In this document: positions 50,162 to 58,556 of the stretch, in pieces
Position numbering within the stretch: the first letter of the stretch is position 1
Layout of the letters: every line of letters begins with the position of its first letter
DNA from: Solibacteraceae bacterium
GTDB taxonomy: Bacteria > Acidobacteriota > Terriglobia > Bryobacterales > Bryobacteraceae
NCBI GenBank assembly: GCA_026984795.1
Contig: JALSRK010000007.1
Location: forward strand, 1 to 64,000
Direction: 5' to 3'
Length of the DNA stretch: 64,000 bases
The notes under the pieces: model-generated
Seen by the model: only the letters and a program-made list of their open reading frames with translations
Databases searched by the model: none
Told to the model about the DNA's origin: nothing
Position numbers and translations under genes: made by a program

Positions 50162-50210
50162 ACGGCGCCGCAACTTGCGGCGGCGCCGTGCGGCAGGCCC
50201 GCCGCACGGC
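50162..50210. repeat. two overlapping 10-bp hairpins between nrdR and rpoD
   Basis: Hairpin A: ACGGCGCCGC (50162-50171) with GCGGCGCCGT (50180-50189). Hairpin B: GCCGTGCGGC (50185-50194) with GCCGCACGGC (50201-50210). Both stems are perfect and they share 50185-50189, so only one can form at a time. They start 4 nt after the nrdR stop (minus strand). No T-run follows, so rho-independent termination of nrdR is uncertain. Confidence 0.6.
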
Positions 50211-50213
50211 GGC

Positions 50214-50675
50214 TCAGGTTCGCTTCTGCCGCATGAGCTGTTGAAGTTCCGCAAAGAACGCCTCTACGTCTTGAAAGTCGCGGTAGACGGAGGCGAATCT
50301 CACGTAGGCGATCTTGTCCAGAGCGCGGAGCCGCTGCATGAGCAATTCTCCTATCTCTGTAGTAGTAATCTCACGGTCCGGATCTTCCGAGAGCCGGGCC
50401 TCGACTTCGTCCACGAGTTTCGCCAGACTTGCCACGCTCACCGGCCGCTTCTCGCATGCCCGGAGCAGTCCATTGAGCACTTTTTGCCGGTCGAACTTCT
50501 CCCGGCGGCCGTCTTTCTTGACGACCATGTATGGTATTTCGTCCACCCGCTCGTAGGTTGTGAAGCGCTTGCCGCACGAGAGGCATTCCCTCCGGCGGCG
50601 GATCAGGTCGCCCTCCTTGCTTTCGCGCGAGTCCACCACCTTGTCCTGGCGGTAGCCGCAAAACGGGCAGGTCAT
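50214..50675 (-). CDS. nrdR: transcriptional repressor NrdR
   Basis: 153 residues. Zinc ribbon with two CxxC pairs (MTCPFCGYRQ, ECLSCGKRFTT) followed by an ATP-cone domain (VVKKDGRREKFDRQKVLNGLLRAC, PDREITTTEIGELLMQRL, YVRFASVYRDF). NrdR senses dATP/ATP and represses ribonucleotide reductase genes through NrdR boxes. Its ATG overlaps the stop of the flippase-like gene (ATGA). No NrdR box was recognised in this window. Confidence 0.96.
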   Translation of the reverse strand: MTCPFCGYRQDKVVDSRESKEGDLIRRRRECLSCGKRFTTYERVDEIPYMVVKKDGRREKFDRQKVLNGLLRACEKRPVSVASLAKLVDEVEARLSEDPDREITTTEIGELLMQRLRALDKIAYVRFASVYRDFQDVEAFFAELQQLMRQKRT

Positions 50676-51679
50676 TGTGGAACCTCTTCTTCTATTCTCC
50701 TCAACTTGTGCCAGTTGACGCCTTCATGGAAGGCGAGCAGTAGCCCGAAGGGCACAATAGCGACGAGTGTCACGCCCCAGACGAGCAGGGCCAGCCCCCC
50801 GGCGGCCTCCAGGCTCAGGCCGAACAGCTCGGTCAGCACGAGGATCGAGACGACCTGGATGCCGCCGCCCACGCCGGGGATCTGCACGACGGCCCCGAAA
50901 GCCACGAAACCGACGAAGATCACGACGTCTTGCAGGCCGAAATCCTGGGTGGGCGGGAAGGCGACGCACAGGCAGTAGTAAGCCGCGATGATCAAGGCCC
51001 ACTCGAAGAGGCTGTAGAAAGCCAACTCCAGAACGGTGCCGGGCCGGTGGCTGGAAACCACGCCATGGCGAAAGGCCGTCACCACCGAGGCCACCTTGCC
51101 GTGGCGCTCTCCCGGCAGAAACGCCAAGGCCTCGAGCAGGCGCCGCTCGGCCGCCTCCGCGTAGCGGCTGAACAGTACCAGGATCGCGAGCACGGCGAGC
51201 CCTGCCAGCCCGGCCAGCCAGCCGCCGGTCTGAAGCAGCCAACTTAGCTCGGGGCCCGCTGTGATCCCTGAACTTTCCATGCGGCTCAAAGCGATGCCGA
51301 AGATCAGCAAGGCGGTCAGCAGGTCGTAGAAGCGTTCGATCAGCCAGGCGGCCACCTGCGAGGAGAACGAGACGTTCTCCTTTACAGCGATCAAGTAAGG
51401 CCGCACCATTTCGCCGGCCCGGCCGAACAACACGATCGCCGTGAACCCGATGGCCGTGGCTACAGTGAGCCGCCAGATGCTGGTCTCTTTCTTGACTCCC
51501 CGAATGAGCACTTGCCACCGCAGCGCCCGGCCCAGATAAGTGGCGAGGGCGAAACCGCTGCCGACGGCGACCCACCCCCAGCGGACGCCGCCGAGAACAG
51601 CCGCGAACTCCGCCCACTCGAAGCCGATCTGGCGCCATCGGAAGGCGATTGCCGCCACGGCGGCAACGAGGCCTGCCAC
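50672..51679 (-). CDS. flippase-like membrane protein (LPG synthase TM / AglD family)
   Basis: At least 335 residues with about seven to eight membrane helices, and the family segments ALRWQVLIRG, LFGRAGEMVRPYLIA, ERFYDLLTALLIFG and VQIPGVGGGIQV. The family (UPF0104, lysylphosphatidylglycerol synthase TM region) includes lipid or glycolipid flippases. The given start is a GTG that would truncate the first helix: the frame continues upstream through GDRHRKHPLGWYLL without ATG, GTG or TTG. An AGGAGG followed by ATA at 51724 suggests a rare start or a frameshift. Overlaps nrdR by 4 nt. Confidence 0.8.
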   Translation of the reverse strand: MAGLVAAVAAIAFRWRQIGFEWAEFAAVLGGVRWGWVAVGSGFALATYLGRALRWQVLIRGVKKETSIWRLTVATAIGFTAIVLFGRAGEMVRPYLIAVKENVSFSSQVAAWLIERFYDLLTALLIFGIALSRMESSGITAGPELSWLLQTGGWLAGLAGLAVLAILVLFSRYAEAAERRLLEALAFLPGERHGKVASVVTAFRHGVVSSHRPGTVLELAFYSLFEWALIIAAYYCLCVAFPPTQDFGLQDVVIFVGFVAFGAVVQIPGVGGGIQVVSILVLTELFGLSLEAAGGLALLVWGVTLVAIVPFGLLLAFHEGVNWHKLRRIEEEVPQ

Positions 51680-52015
51680 CAGCAGGTACCAGCCTAAGGG
51701 GTGCTTTCTGTGTCGGTCTCCTATGCCGCCCTCCTCATGGCCGGTGAATCCGGCGGCTGTGCTAAACTCTCGCCGGTCGGGCGCCGCGACAACTTCGGTG
51801 ACGCTAGAATGAGAGTCGGCCGGCGAACGGGCGTGGCGGTTGCGGATTCCGCGGGCGGCCCGTCCGGCGATGGCGATGCCTACCCCGGTCCGCCCGTGTC
51901 TGCGGCCCTGTTTTGTGTGAACTTCTTATGATAAAGCTTCGTTTCTCAGAGTGGAAGGTGAGGCCGGAGCCCGTTGGCGAAGACCTGCCGCGGGGCGGGC
52001 CCTTCCTGGTGAGAA
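51680..52015. other. divergent region before the ECF sigma operon
   Basis: 336 nt. The minus-strand gene probably begins inside it (near 51724). On the plus strand, TGAACTT (51918-51924) and CGTTT (51940-51944), 15 bp apart, resemble an ECF-sigma promoter and could be self-regulated by the sigma factor downstream. TATGAT (51927-51932) and TAGAAT (51805-51810) are present without good -35 boxes. The frame 51701-51931 has no ribosome binding site or recognisable protein. Confidence 0.45.
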
Positions 52016-52672
52016 ATGGCGGCCGCTGTAACAGCGCAGGTGACGATCTCCGGAATCGAAGCGCGACCCTGGCGTGAGGGACGGCGCAAGCGAGCGGGAA
52101 GGACCTTGGACCCGGATGCCACCCTCGTAGAACGCTGCCTGAAAGGAGACGAGGCAGCGTGGGAAGACCTGGTGAGGACCCACACGCGGCGAGTCTTCTC
52201 GATCTGCTACCGGTTCACGAACTCCCAGACTGAGGCTCAAGACATCACCCAGGAAGTCTTCCTGCGGGTCTTTCGCAGCCTGCGGAGTTACCGTCCCAGC
52301 GAGGGTTCGTTCTCCGTTTGGCTCGGCCGGCTCACGCGCAACCTGCTGATCGACCATTACCGCCGGGCCAAGCTGGACCGTGCCTCGGCGCCACTCGAAG
52401 ACGTATTCCCGGAACTCGAGCACAAGACGTCGCCCGATGGCCGCGCCGACGCCCTCGTCACCGGGCGGGAGGCGGGGGAGATCCTGCAGGCGGCGCTGCA
52501 GAAACTGTCGCCCGAACTCCGGGAGGCCGTCATCCTGCGTGACCTGGAGGATCTGGAATACAAGGAGATCGCCCGGGTATTGAAGGTCCCGGAGGGCACG
52601 GTGAAATCCCGCTTGAGCCGAGGCCGGGCGGAGTTGGCGCGCATCTTGCGGAGGCAGAGGATCGTGGTTTGA
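52016..52672 (+). CDS. ECF-type RNA polymerase sigma factor
   Basis: Up to 218 residues. Region 2 (LVERCLKGDEAAWEDLV, VFSICYRFTNSQTEAQDI, QEVFLRVFRSLRSY) and region 4 (LSPELREAVILRDLEDLEY, EIARVLKVPEGTVKSRLSRG) with the linker between them; no regions 1 or 3, so an ECF (sigma-E-like) factor. The N-terminal ~30 residues are not conserved, and a later start near 52108 (TTG before GACCCGG) is possible. It is followed 31 nt later by a zinc anti-sigma factor and then envelope proteins. Confidence 0.92.
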   Translation: MAAAVTAQVTISGIEARPWREGRRKRAGRTLDPDATLVERCLKGDEAAWEDLVRTHTRRVFSICYRFTNSQTEAQDITQEVFLRVFRSLRSYRPSEGSFSVWLGRLTRNLLIDHYRRAKLDRASAPLEDVFPELEHKTSPDGRADALVTGREAGEILQAALQKLSPELREAVILRDLEDLEYKEIARVLKVPEGTVKSRLSRGRAELARILRRQRIVV

Positions 52673-52703
52673 ACCCGAATCGCGAAGACGGAGAGGCGCG
52701 GCC

Positions 52704-53336
52704 ATGACGTGCGCAGACATCGAAATCCTGCTCTGCGACTATGTAGACGGGACGCTCAGCGGCGGGCAGAAAGCCGCCGTCGAGGAGCACCTGGTCCGCT
52801 GCGCTTACTGTGCCGAGATGGCCGCCGATGCCGGCGCCGCCGTGGAGTTCCTCAAGACGGTTCCGCGGGTGGAGCCGCCGCCCGCCCTGGTGACCAGGCT
52901 TCTTTATCAGCTCCCCGCCGCCCGTGAACGGCGGGAAACCGGCGGTCTGCTAGCCTGGCTGGGCCGCTGGATCGGGCCGGTCTTGCAGCCGCGCTTCGCC
53001 ATGGGGATGGCCATGACGGTTCTTTCTTTCTCGCTCGTGGCGCGGATCGCCGGCATTCCGGAGCGCCAGCTCCGGCCCTCAGATCTGCACCCAGCCAAAG
53101 TCTGGGCGGCGATCGACGACCGGCTGCACCGCGCCTGGGACCGCGGCGTGAAATACTACGAGAGCTTGAAAGTGGTCTACGAAATCCAGAGCCGCCTCAG
53201 CGAGTGGACCGAGGAGCCCGCCCCGGCGCCCGGCCGGACGGCTGCCCCGTGGGAGGGCTCTCCGGAACCCGTACCTCAGGCGGGGCCCGCGACGGAGGCG
53301 CCAACTATTGGAGGACAAGTCAATGACGAACGGTGA
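52704..53336 (+). CDS. zinc-finger anti-sigma factor
   Basis: 210 residues. The cytoplasmic N-terminal domain has the ZAS motif H-x3-C-x2-C in VEEHLVRCAYCAEMA with an upstream partner at MTCADIEILLCDYVDG. A single membrane segment follows around residues 95-115 (FAMGMAMTVLSFSLVARIAG), and the rest is an outer, proline-rich region. This is the usual layout of anti-sigma factors that hold an ECF sigma at the membrane, here presumably the sigma encoded upstream. Its end overlaps the next gene. Confidence 0.88.
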   Translation: MTCADIEILLCDYVDGTLSGGQKAAVEEHLVRCAYCAEMAADAGAAVEFLKTVPRVEPPPALVTRLLYQLPAARERRETGGLLAWLGRWIGPVLQPRFAMGMAMTVLSFSLVARIAGIPERQLRPSDLHPAKVWAAIDDRLHRAWDRGVKYYESLKVVYEIQSRLSEWTEEPAPAPGRTAAPWEGSPEPVPQAGPATEAPTIGGQVNDER

Positions 53337-54021
53337 AGACAGGCCCCGGGAAGAGGCGGCGCACGCCGCCGGGGCAGATTCTCAGACCGGTGGAGCAGGC
53401 GGCGCCGAGCGGCCCGCCGGTTATTGCCGTGTCTGCGGCAAACCGCTGTCGGAGAGCCAGGTCCGCAGGCGCCACGGAGTGATTTACTGCGAGGCCCATG
53501 TACCGGCTCCGGCTCCGCTTCCCCGGTCCGAGTGGGATACGCTGCCGCAAGCAACGGCCGGTACGTCTCCCGGGCTGGCGTTCGTCCTGGGCCTCATACC
53601 CGGGGTCGGAGCGATTTACAACGGCCAATACGCCAAGGGACTGATTCACGTCGTCATCTTCGGCCTGATCATCAGCATCCTGGAAGCCGGGGCCGGGGGA
53701 TTGGAACCCTTGTTCGGGATGCTGTTGGCCACTTGGGTCTTTTACATGGCGTTTGAGGCCTATCATACGGCCAAGCGGCGGCAGGCCGGCCTGCCGGTGG
53801 ACGAATTCTCGAGCCTGATCCCCTTGAAGGAAGGGGCTGGGTCCGTCGCCGGGCCGCTGGTGCTGATTGGTCTTGGCATCTTCTTCCTGCTGCTGACCCT
53901 GGATGTGATCGACCTTTACCAGGTGGTGCGCTTCTGGCCGGTCCTGCTGATCGTTCTGGGCGTGTGGATGCTTGTCTCGCGCCGGCAGCCGGGCAGAGAG
54001 GAACGGGGAGGAGCCTCATGA
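53323..54021 (+). CDS. membrane protein with B-box-like zinc motif and DUF5668/LiaF-type helices
   Basis: 232 residues. After a polar N-terminus there is a small cysteine-rich motif (YCRVCGKPLSESQ and RHGVIYCEAH) that could bind zinc. Membrane segments follow: GLAFVLGLIPGVGAIYNG with the TM2-type pattern, LIHVVIFGLIISILEAG, MLLATWVFYMAFEAY, and a C-terminal pair VAGPLVLIGLGIFFLLL and FWPVLLIVLGVWML like LiaI/LiaF. GGAGGA sits before the ATG, which lies inside the end of the anti-sigma gene. Function unknown; an envelope-stress component by context. Confidence 0.8.
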   Translation: MTNGEDRPREEAAHAAGADSQTGGAGGAERPAGYCRVCGKPLSESQVRRRHGVIYCEAHVPAPAPLPRSEWDTLPQATAGTSPGLAFVLGLIPGVGAIYNGQYAKGLIHVVIFGLIISILEAGAGGLEPLFGMLLATWVFYMAFEAYHTAKRRQAGLPVDEFSSLIPLKEGAGSVAGPLVLIGLGIFFLLLTLDVIDLYQVVRFWPVLLIVLGVWMLVSRRQPGREERGGAS

Positions 54022-54212
54022 GGGTACCGCTCGTCACCGCCGTCCGGGGACCGATCCTGATGATCACCCTGGGGCTGCTGTTCGTCGCCGACCGTTTCGA
54101 CGCCGCCGGTTTCGACCGCACCTGGCCGGTGCTGATCATCGTGTTCGGGATCCTGAAGCTGCTGGAGCGTCTGGCGCTGCGGCGCCAGGGGCTCGGGGCC
54201 GGGGGAGTGTGA
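54018..54212 (+). CDS. small LiaI/LiaF-TM-like membrane protein
   Basis: 64 residues with two membrane segments: RGPILMITLGLLFVADRF and FDRTWPVLIIVFGILKLLERL, the 'GPILLI..G..FLL...W P' repeat of the DUF5668/LiaF-TM family. The ATG overlaps the previous stop (ATGA) with GGGAGGAG just upstream. It is a stand-alone copy of the same helical pair found in its two neighbours, suggesting they interact in the membrane. Confidence 0.8.
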   Translation: MRVPLVTAVRGPILMITLGLLFVADRFDAAGFDRTWPVLIIVFGILKLLERLALRRQGLGAGGV

Positions 54213-54221
54213 GGAGGCATC

Positions 54222-55613
54222 ATGCGCCGGGGTTCACTCGTCGGGCCTTTCGTTCTGATTCTGGTGGGCGTCGTCCTGCTGCTCAACAATTTCAAACCCG
54301 AGCTGTCGCTGCTCCACCTCTTCTTCAACTACTGGCCCTTCTTGCTGGTGGGTTGGGGGGCGGTGCGCCTCATCGAGATCCTGGTTTCGGCAGCGCGCGC
54401 CCAACCGCTTCCTCGGGACGGTATCACCACCGGCGAGTGGGTGCTCGCGGTGCTGCTCTGCCTGTTCGCCTCCGGAGCCGATTTCGCCCGCTCGCAACTC
54501 CCGAAGGCCCGGATCACGATGCACGGGCTACAGCTGTTCGGCGAAACCTTCGACTACCCTTTGGCAGGCTCCGTCGAAGCTGGTCCGGCGCCGCGGGTCT
54601 TCATCGAGAACCTGCGCGGCAACGTCCGTGTCGCCGGCGGCGAGGGCAGCGAGGTGAAAGTGGAGGGCCGTGCGACGGTCCGGGCCTTCGCCAAGGACGA
54701 CGCCGACAAAGTCAATGCCAAGTGCCCGCTCGAGGTGGTGCGGGAGGGCGACCAGATCATCGTCCGCACCAATCAGGAGCGCGCCGGTGGGGACTGGAGC
54801 GTGAGCGCTGACTTGGAGATCTCCGTGCCGAAAGGAGCCTCCGTCACCGCTCGGGGCCGCTACGGAGATTTCGACATCGCGAATCTCGACGGTAATGTGG
54901 AAATCGCAAGCGACAACGCCGGGGTGCGGATAACCGGCGTCGGGGGCGACGCCCGCATCCAACTGGAGCGTAGCGACATCATCCGCATCGTGTCGCTCAA
55001 AGGCAAGGTCGAGATCAAAGGCCGGGGAGAGGACATCGAACTGGAGGATATCTCCGGCCGGGTGACGGTCAAAGGCGCCTACTCGGGCGGACTCTCCATG
55101 CGGAGACTGGCCGGGCCGCTGGTGTTCGAGAGTCGGCGCAGCGAACTCCGGGTAGCCGGCATCCCGGGCGTGCTGCACCTGGATCTCGGCGACTTGACGG
55201 CTGAAAACGTACAAGGCCCCTTGTACTTCAAGAGTTCTTCCCGGGACGTCGAACTTACCGCGTTCACGGGTCCAGTCGAAATCCAACTCGAACGCGGCGA
55301 CGTCCAGCTCCGGCCTGCCGGGAAGGATCCGCAGATCCAGGCAACGGTGCGCTCCGGCGACATCGTGCTGATCCTGCCGGAAGGCGCCGATGGCGGCGTC
55401 GAAGCCACTACCCAGCGGGGAGAAGTGGTCAACGAGTTCGGCGAGGAGCTGGCCACCGAAGATCTCGGCCAGAAGGGGGCGCGCCTGTTCGGGCCGCCGG
55501 GAAAGCCGGTAAGGATTCGGCTTTCCACCCGGCGGGGGGACATTACGGTACGCAAGACGGTCGCCGCGCCGGAGCAAGGGTCGCCGAAACGGTTGCAGAC
55601 GACATCCGTGTGA
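54222..55613 (+). CDS. DUF4097-type beta-strand repeat protein with LiaF-like membrane segment
   Basis: 463 residues. N-terminal helices LVGPFVLILVGVVLLLNN, FNYWPFLLVGWGAVRLIE and EWVLAVLLCLFASG, then about 330 residues of right-handed beta-strand repeats of the DUF4097 (adhesin-like) type: VFIENLRGNVRVAG, DFDIANLDGNVEIAS, VEIKGRGEDIELEDISG, VELTAFTGPVEIQLERGD. Related proteins are targets or sensors in envelope-stress regulons (for example next to ECF or LiaRS systems). Last gene of the five-gene sigma operon. Molecular function unknown. Confidence 0.82.
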   Translation: MRRGSLVGPFVLILVGVVLLLNNFKPELSLLHLFFNYWPFLLVGWGAVRLIEILVSAARAQPLPRDGITTGEWVLAVLLCLFASGADFARSQLPKARITMHGLQLFGETFDYPLAGSVEAGPAPRVFIENLRGNVRVAGGEGSEVKVEGRATVRAFAKDDADKVNAKCPLEVVREGDQIIVRTNQERAGGDWSVSADLEISVPKGASVTARGRYGDFDIANLDGNVEIASDNAGVRITGVGGDARIQLERSDIIRIVSLKGKVEIKGRGEDIELEDISGRVTVKGAYSGGLSMRRLAGPLVFESRRSELRVAGIPGVLHLDLGDLTAENVQGPLYFKSSSRDVELTAFTGPVEIQLERGDVQLRPAGKDPQIQATVRSGDIVLILPEGADGGVEATTQRGEVVNEFGEELATEDLGQKGARLFGPPGKPVRIRLSTRRGDITVRKTVAAPEQGSPKRLQTTSV

Positions 55614-55625
55614 GGCCGGGCGGGC

Positions 55626-56954
55626 TCAGCCCACCAGAAGGATTCGCAGGTCCATTACGTTCGTGTTCGTAGGGCCGGTCTTGACCAGGTCCCCGAGCGG
55701 GTCGAAGAAGCGGTAAGAGTCGTTTTCGTCGAGATGGGCCTGGGCGTCGAGGCCCAGCTTGCGGGCGCGTTCCACTGTCCGGCCGTCGGCGACGGCGCCG
55801 GCCGCGTCGGTGGGGCCGTCGGTCCCGTCGGTGCCGGCGCTGAGCACCACCGTGCGGGGCAGTCCGGCGATGGCCAGGGCGGCGGCGAGAACGAACTCCT
55901 GGTTGCGCCCGCCGAGGCCCCGTCCCTTGAGCGTCACCGTCGTCTCTCCGCCGCTCAGGATGCAAGCCGGCGGCTTCACCGGCCGTCCGGAGGCGTGGAT
56001 CTCCCGAGCGATCGCCGCGTGCATTCGGGCGATATCCCGCGTCTCTCCTTCGATAAAGGTCGAGAGCAGAAGCGTCCGGTAGCCAAGCCCCCGGGCGCGC
56101 TCCAAAGCCGCCTCGGCGGCCATTCGGTTGCTGCCGACGATGACGTTCTGCGTCCGCGAGAGCTCACGGGCCCCGGGTTTTGGCGTCTCGGCAATCTCAC
56201 CGCCCGCGCCCCGCTCCAAACGGCCCCGGACGCTGGCTGGAATCCGCGAGTAGATCCCATAACGTTGCAGGATCCGTATCGCATCGGCGAAGGTCGAGGC
56301 GTCCGGGGCGGTGGGCCCGGAAGCGATCACATCGAGGTCGTCGCCGATCACGTCGGAGAGTATCAGCGCGATCACGCGGGCCGGCCAGGCCAGCCGCGAG
56401 AGCTGCCCGCCTTTGATCGCCGAGATGTGCTTGCGAACGGCGTTGATCTCGTGGATCGTCGCCCCACAGGCCAGCAGCAGCCGCGTCGTCTCCTGCTTCT
56501 CGTCCAGGGTGACCGGCTCGGCGGGCAGCGGCATCAGAGCCGAGCCCCCGCCGGAGATCGGGCAGAGAATCAGATCCCGCTCGCCCGCGCCGGCGGCCAT
56601 GGCAGCGATGCGGCGGGCTCCTTCCACCCCGGATTCGTCGGGGACCGGGTGGCCGCACTCGTTCAGCTCCACCCGTTTCAGGGAAGCAGTGTGGCCGTAC
56701 TTGACGTTCACCAGCCCTCCGGAGATCCGGCGGCCCAGCGCCCGCTCGAGAGCCTTCGCCATCGCCGCGCTCGCTTTGCCGGCCCCGAGGACCAGAATGC
56801 GTTCGTAATGTTCCAGCCGGTAGCGCCTTCCGGCGACCTCGAGCGTCTCGCCTTCGCGGGCAACGTGTCTGAGGACGGCCTGCCGGGGATCGGCGGCCTT
56901 CAATCCGGCGCGGAAGATGGATAAGGCGTGCCGGCGCAATTGTGCTTCGGTCAT
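55626..56954 (-). CDS. glycerate 2-kinase (GckA/TtuD, MOFRL family)
   Basis: 442 residues. N-terminal DUF4147 domain with ILVLGAGKASAAMAKALE, GHPVPDESGVEGARRI, ILCPISGGGSALMPLP and ALILSDVIGDDLDVIASGPT; C-terminal MOFRL domain with CILSGGETTVTLKGRGLGGRNQE and SAGTDGTDGPTDAAGA. It phosphorylates D-glycerate to 2-phosphoglycerate, linking glycerate to lower glycolysis. Start at the ATG of MTEAQLRRHALSIF. The shikimate kinase gene lies 52 nt upstream on the same strand, so the two may be co-transcribed. Confidence 0.93.
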   Translation of the reverse strand: MTEAQLRRHALSIFRAGLKAADPRQAVLRHVAREGETLEVAGRRYRLEHYERILVLGAGKASAAMAKALERALGRRISGGLVNVKYGHTASLKRVELNECGHPVPDESGVEGARRIAAMAAGAGERDLILCPISGGGSALMPLPAEPVTLDEKQETTRLLLACGATIHEINAVRKHISAIKGGQLSRLAWPARVIALILSDVIGDDLDVIASGPTAPDASTFADAIRILQRYGIYSRIPASVRGRLERGAGGEIAETPKPGARELSRTQNVIVGSNRMAAEAALERARGLGYRTLLLSTFIEGETRDIARMHAAIAREIHASGRPVKPPACILSGGETTVTLKGRGLGGRNQEFVLAAALAIAGLPRTVVLSAGTDGTDGPTDAAGAVADGRTVERARKLGLDAQAHLDENDSYRFFDPLGDLVKTGPTNTNVMDLRILLVG

Positions 56955-57006
56955 CGTTTCGTCCGGCCTTCGGGGGTCTGCCGCCCGTTTCGCAGGCGGC
57001 CCAGTC

Positions 57007-57534
57007 TCAGAATATCGGAAGATCGAGGATGCGGCGCACGACCTCTTCCGGAGGCTCCTCGCCGGTCTCGATCCGGTAGTCGGCGCGGCCGTAAGCCGCC
57101 CGGCGGGCCTCGTAGAGCTCGGCGAAGCGCTTCGGGTCCCGGGCCAGCGGCCGGTCGTCGGTCTCGGCCACCCGTCGCCTACAGACTTCCAGCGGGCAGT
57201 CCAGCCAGATCGCCACCCCGTGCTCGGTGACGAGTTCCACGTTCTCGTCCCGGGTGAAGGCCCCGCCGCCCAAGGCCACCACCGTCGGCCGGCCGCGCTC
57301 GATCTGGCGCACCCGTTCGGCGATGGCCTCGTGCTCGAGGCGCCGGAACTCCTCCTCGCCGTACCGGTCGAAGATGTCGGCAATTCTCATGCCGATCTTT
57401 GCCTCGATGTCGTTGTCAACGTCGGCGAACCGCCACCCTAGCTCGTCGGCCAGTCGCCGTCCGACGGTCGTCTTGCCGCATCCCATGAAACCCACCAGAT
57501 AGAGGCCGGGAGTTCGTTTCAGCTTGAGGATCAT
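57007..57534 (-). CDS. aroK: shikimate kinase
   Basis: 175 residues. Walker A LVGFMGCGKTTVGRRLA, the D-x-D of WRFADVDNDIE, IFDRYGEEEFRRLE, the glycine loop VVALGGGAF that binds shikimate, and the lid arginines TDDRPLARD. It phosphorylates shikimate at the 3-hydroxyl in aromatic amino acid synthesis. GAGGCGG precedes the ATG. It lies between the glycerate kinase and SDR genes on the same strand. Confidence 0.96.
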   Translation of the reverse strand: MILKLKRTPGLYLVGFMGCGKTTVGRRLADELGWRFADVDNDIEAKIGMRIADIFDRYGEEEFRRLEHEAIAERVRQIERGRPTVVALGGGAFTRDENVELVTEHGVAIWLDCPLEVCRRRVAETDDRPLARDPKRFAELYEARRAAYGRADYRIETGEEPPEEVVRRILDLPIF

Positions 57535-57567
57535 CGTCCGCCTCGAGCGGGCCGCGCGGCCCGCCGC

Positions 57568-58359
57568 TCAACTTTCGTCGCTAGCCTCAGCACCACGATA
57601 CATCCGGTAGAGCTGCCAGTCCAGCAGTCCCGGCAACAGCCGCGCCACGGCCACCAGCGCCCAGCCCACCGCCGGCGTCAGGACGGTGCGCTTCTCGCGT
57701 TCCACGCCGCGCACGATCGCTTCAGCGCATTGCTCGGCGGTGATGGCGAACTTCTTGGAGCGCCGGATCGAGGGCGGCACCCTGCCGCCGAGCATGTGGT
57801 CCTGGAAACCCGTCTTCACGTAGCCCGGACAGACGGTGATCGTATGGATCCCTTTACTCTTCAGCTCCAGGCGCAAACCGTCGGTCCACGATCCCAGGGC
57901 GAACTTCGACGCCGAGTAGATGGTCATCCACGGCAGGGTGACCTTGCCGGCGATGGAGCCGACGTTGACGATCACCCCGCCGCCTTGGCCGGCCATGTGC
58001 GGCACGACGAGCTGCGCCATCGCCACCGGCACGAAGAAGTTCAGTTCCATCAGATGCCGGATATCGGCGATGTCGGCCTGCCAGCTCGGCGTGTAGAGCC
58101 CGATGCCGGCGTTGTTCACCAGCACGTCGATCGAGCCGAATCTGTCGAGGGTGGCCTCCACGCACGCCGCCCGCACCTCCGGGTCCGTCAAATCGCCTGC
58201 CGTGACGAGCCCGTCCGGGCCGGCGAGCCGTTCGAGCTTCTCCCGGGACCGGGCGACAACCGAGATGCGGGCCCCGCGCTTGCGAAAAGCCTCCACGCAA
58301 GCCGCGCCAATGCCCTCGGACGCCCCCGTGATCAGAACCGTCTTTCCCTGTAGATTCAT
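57568..58359 (-). CDS. short-chain dehydrogenase/reductase
   Basis: 263 residues. NAD(P)-binding TGASEGIGAACVEAF, VNNAGIG, catalytic Ser/Tyr/Lys in VNVGSIAG and IYSASKFALG, and the classical-SDR stretch VCPGYVKTGFQ. The basic residues after the first strand (VARSREK) suggest NADPH use. The C-terminal ~40 residues are hydrophobic and then basic (VGWALVAVARLLPGLLDW), so it may bind the membrane like lipid-active SDRs. Substrate unknown. Confidence 0.9.
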   Translation of the reverse strand: MNLQGKTVLITGASEGIGAACVEAFRKRGARISVVARSREKLERLAGPDGLVTAGDLTDPEVRAACVEATLDRFGSIDVLVNNAGIGLYTPSWQADIADIRHLMELNFFVPVAMAQLVVPHMAGQGGGVIVNVGSIAGKVTLPWMTIYSASKFALGSWTDGLRLELKSKGIHTITVCPGYVKTGFQDHMLGGRVPPSIRRSKKFAITAEQCAEAIVRGVEREKRTVLTPAVGWALVAVARLLPGLLDWQLYRMYRGAEASDES

Positions 58360-58556
58360 TCTCCGCCCCTGCCGCGGCGGCCCATCGTCGGGCCCCAGGG
58401 CGATAATGGTAACATGCCGGGCGGCCGACGCCTCCGGACGTCCTCCTCAGAGGGGCGGGCGCGAACCGGCGCCGCTTTTGGCTCCCGGCCTCAGGGGCGA
58501 GCCGGCGCCGGCCTGCCGGGCGCCCGTCGCCCGCCGGAACCTCGGACGGCTTCTCT

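Noticed and set aside
51701-51931. Possible 76-residue plus-strand protein before the ECF sigma gene
   Set aside because: No Shine-Dalgarno, low-complexity Gly/Arg composition, and it lies over the likely true start of the divergent flippase-like gene.
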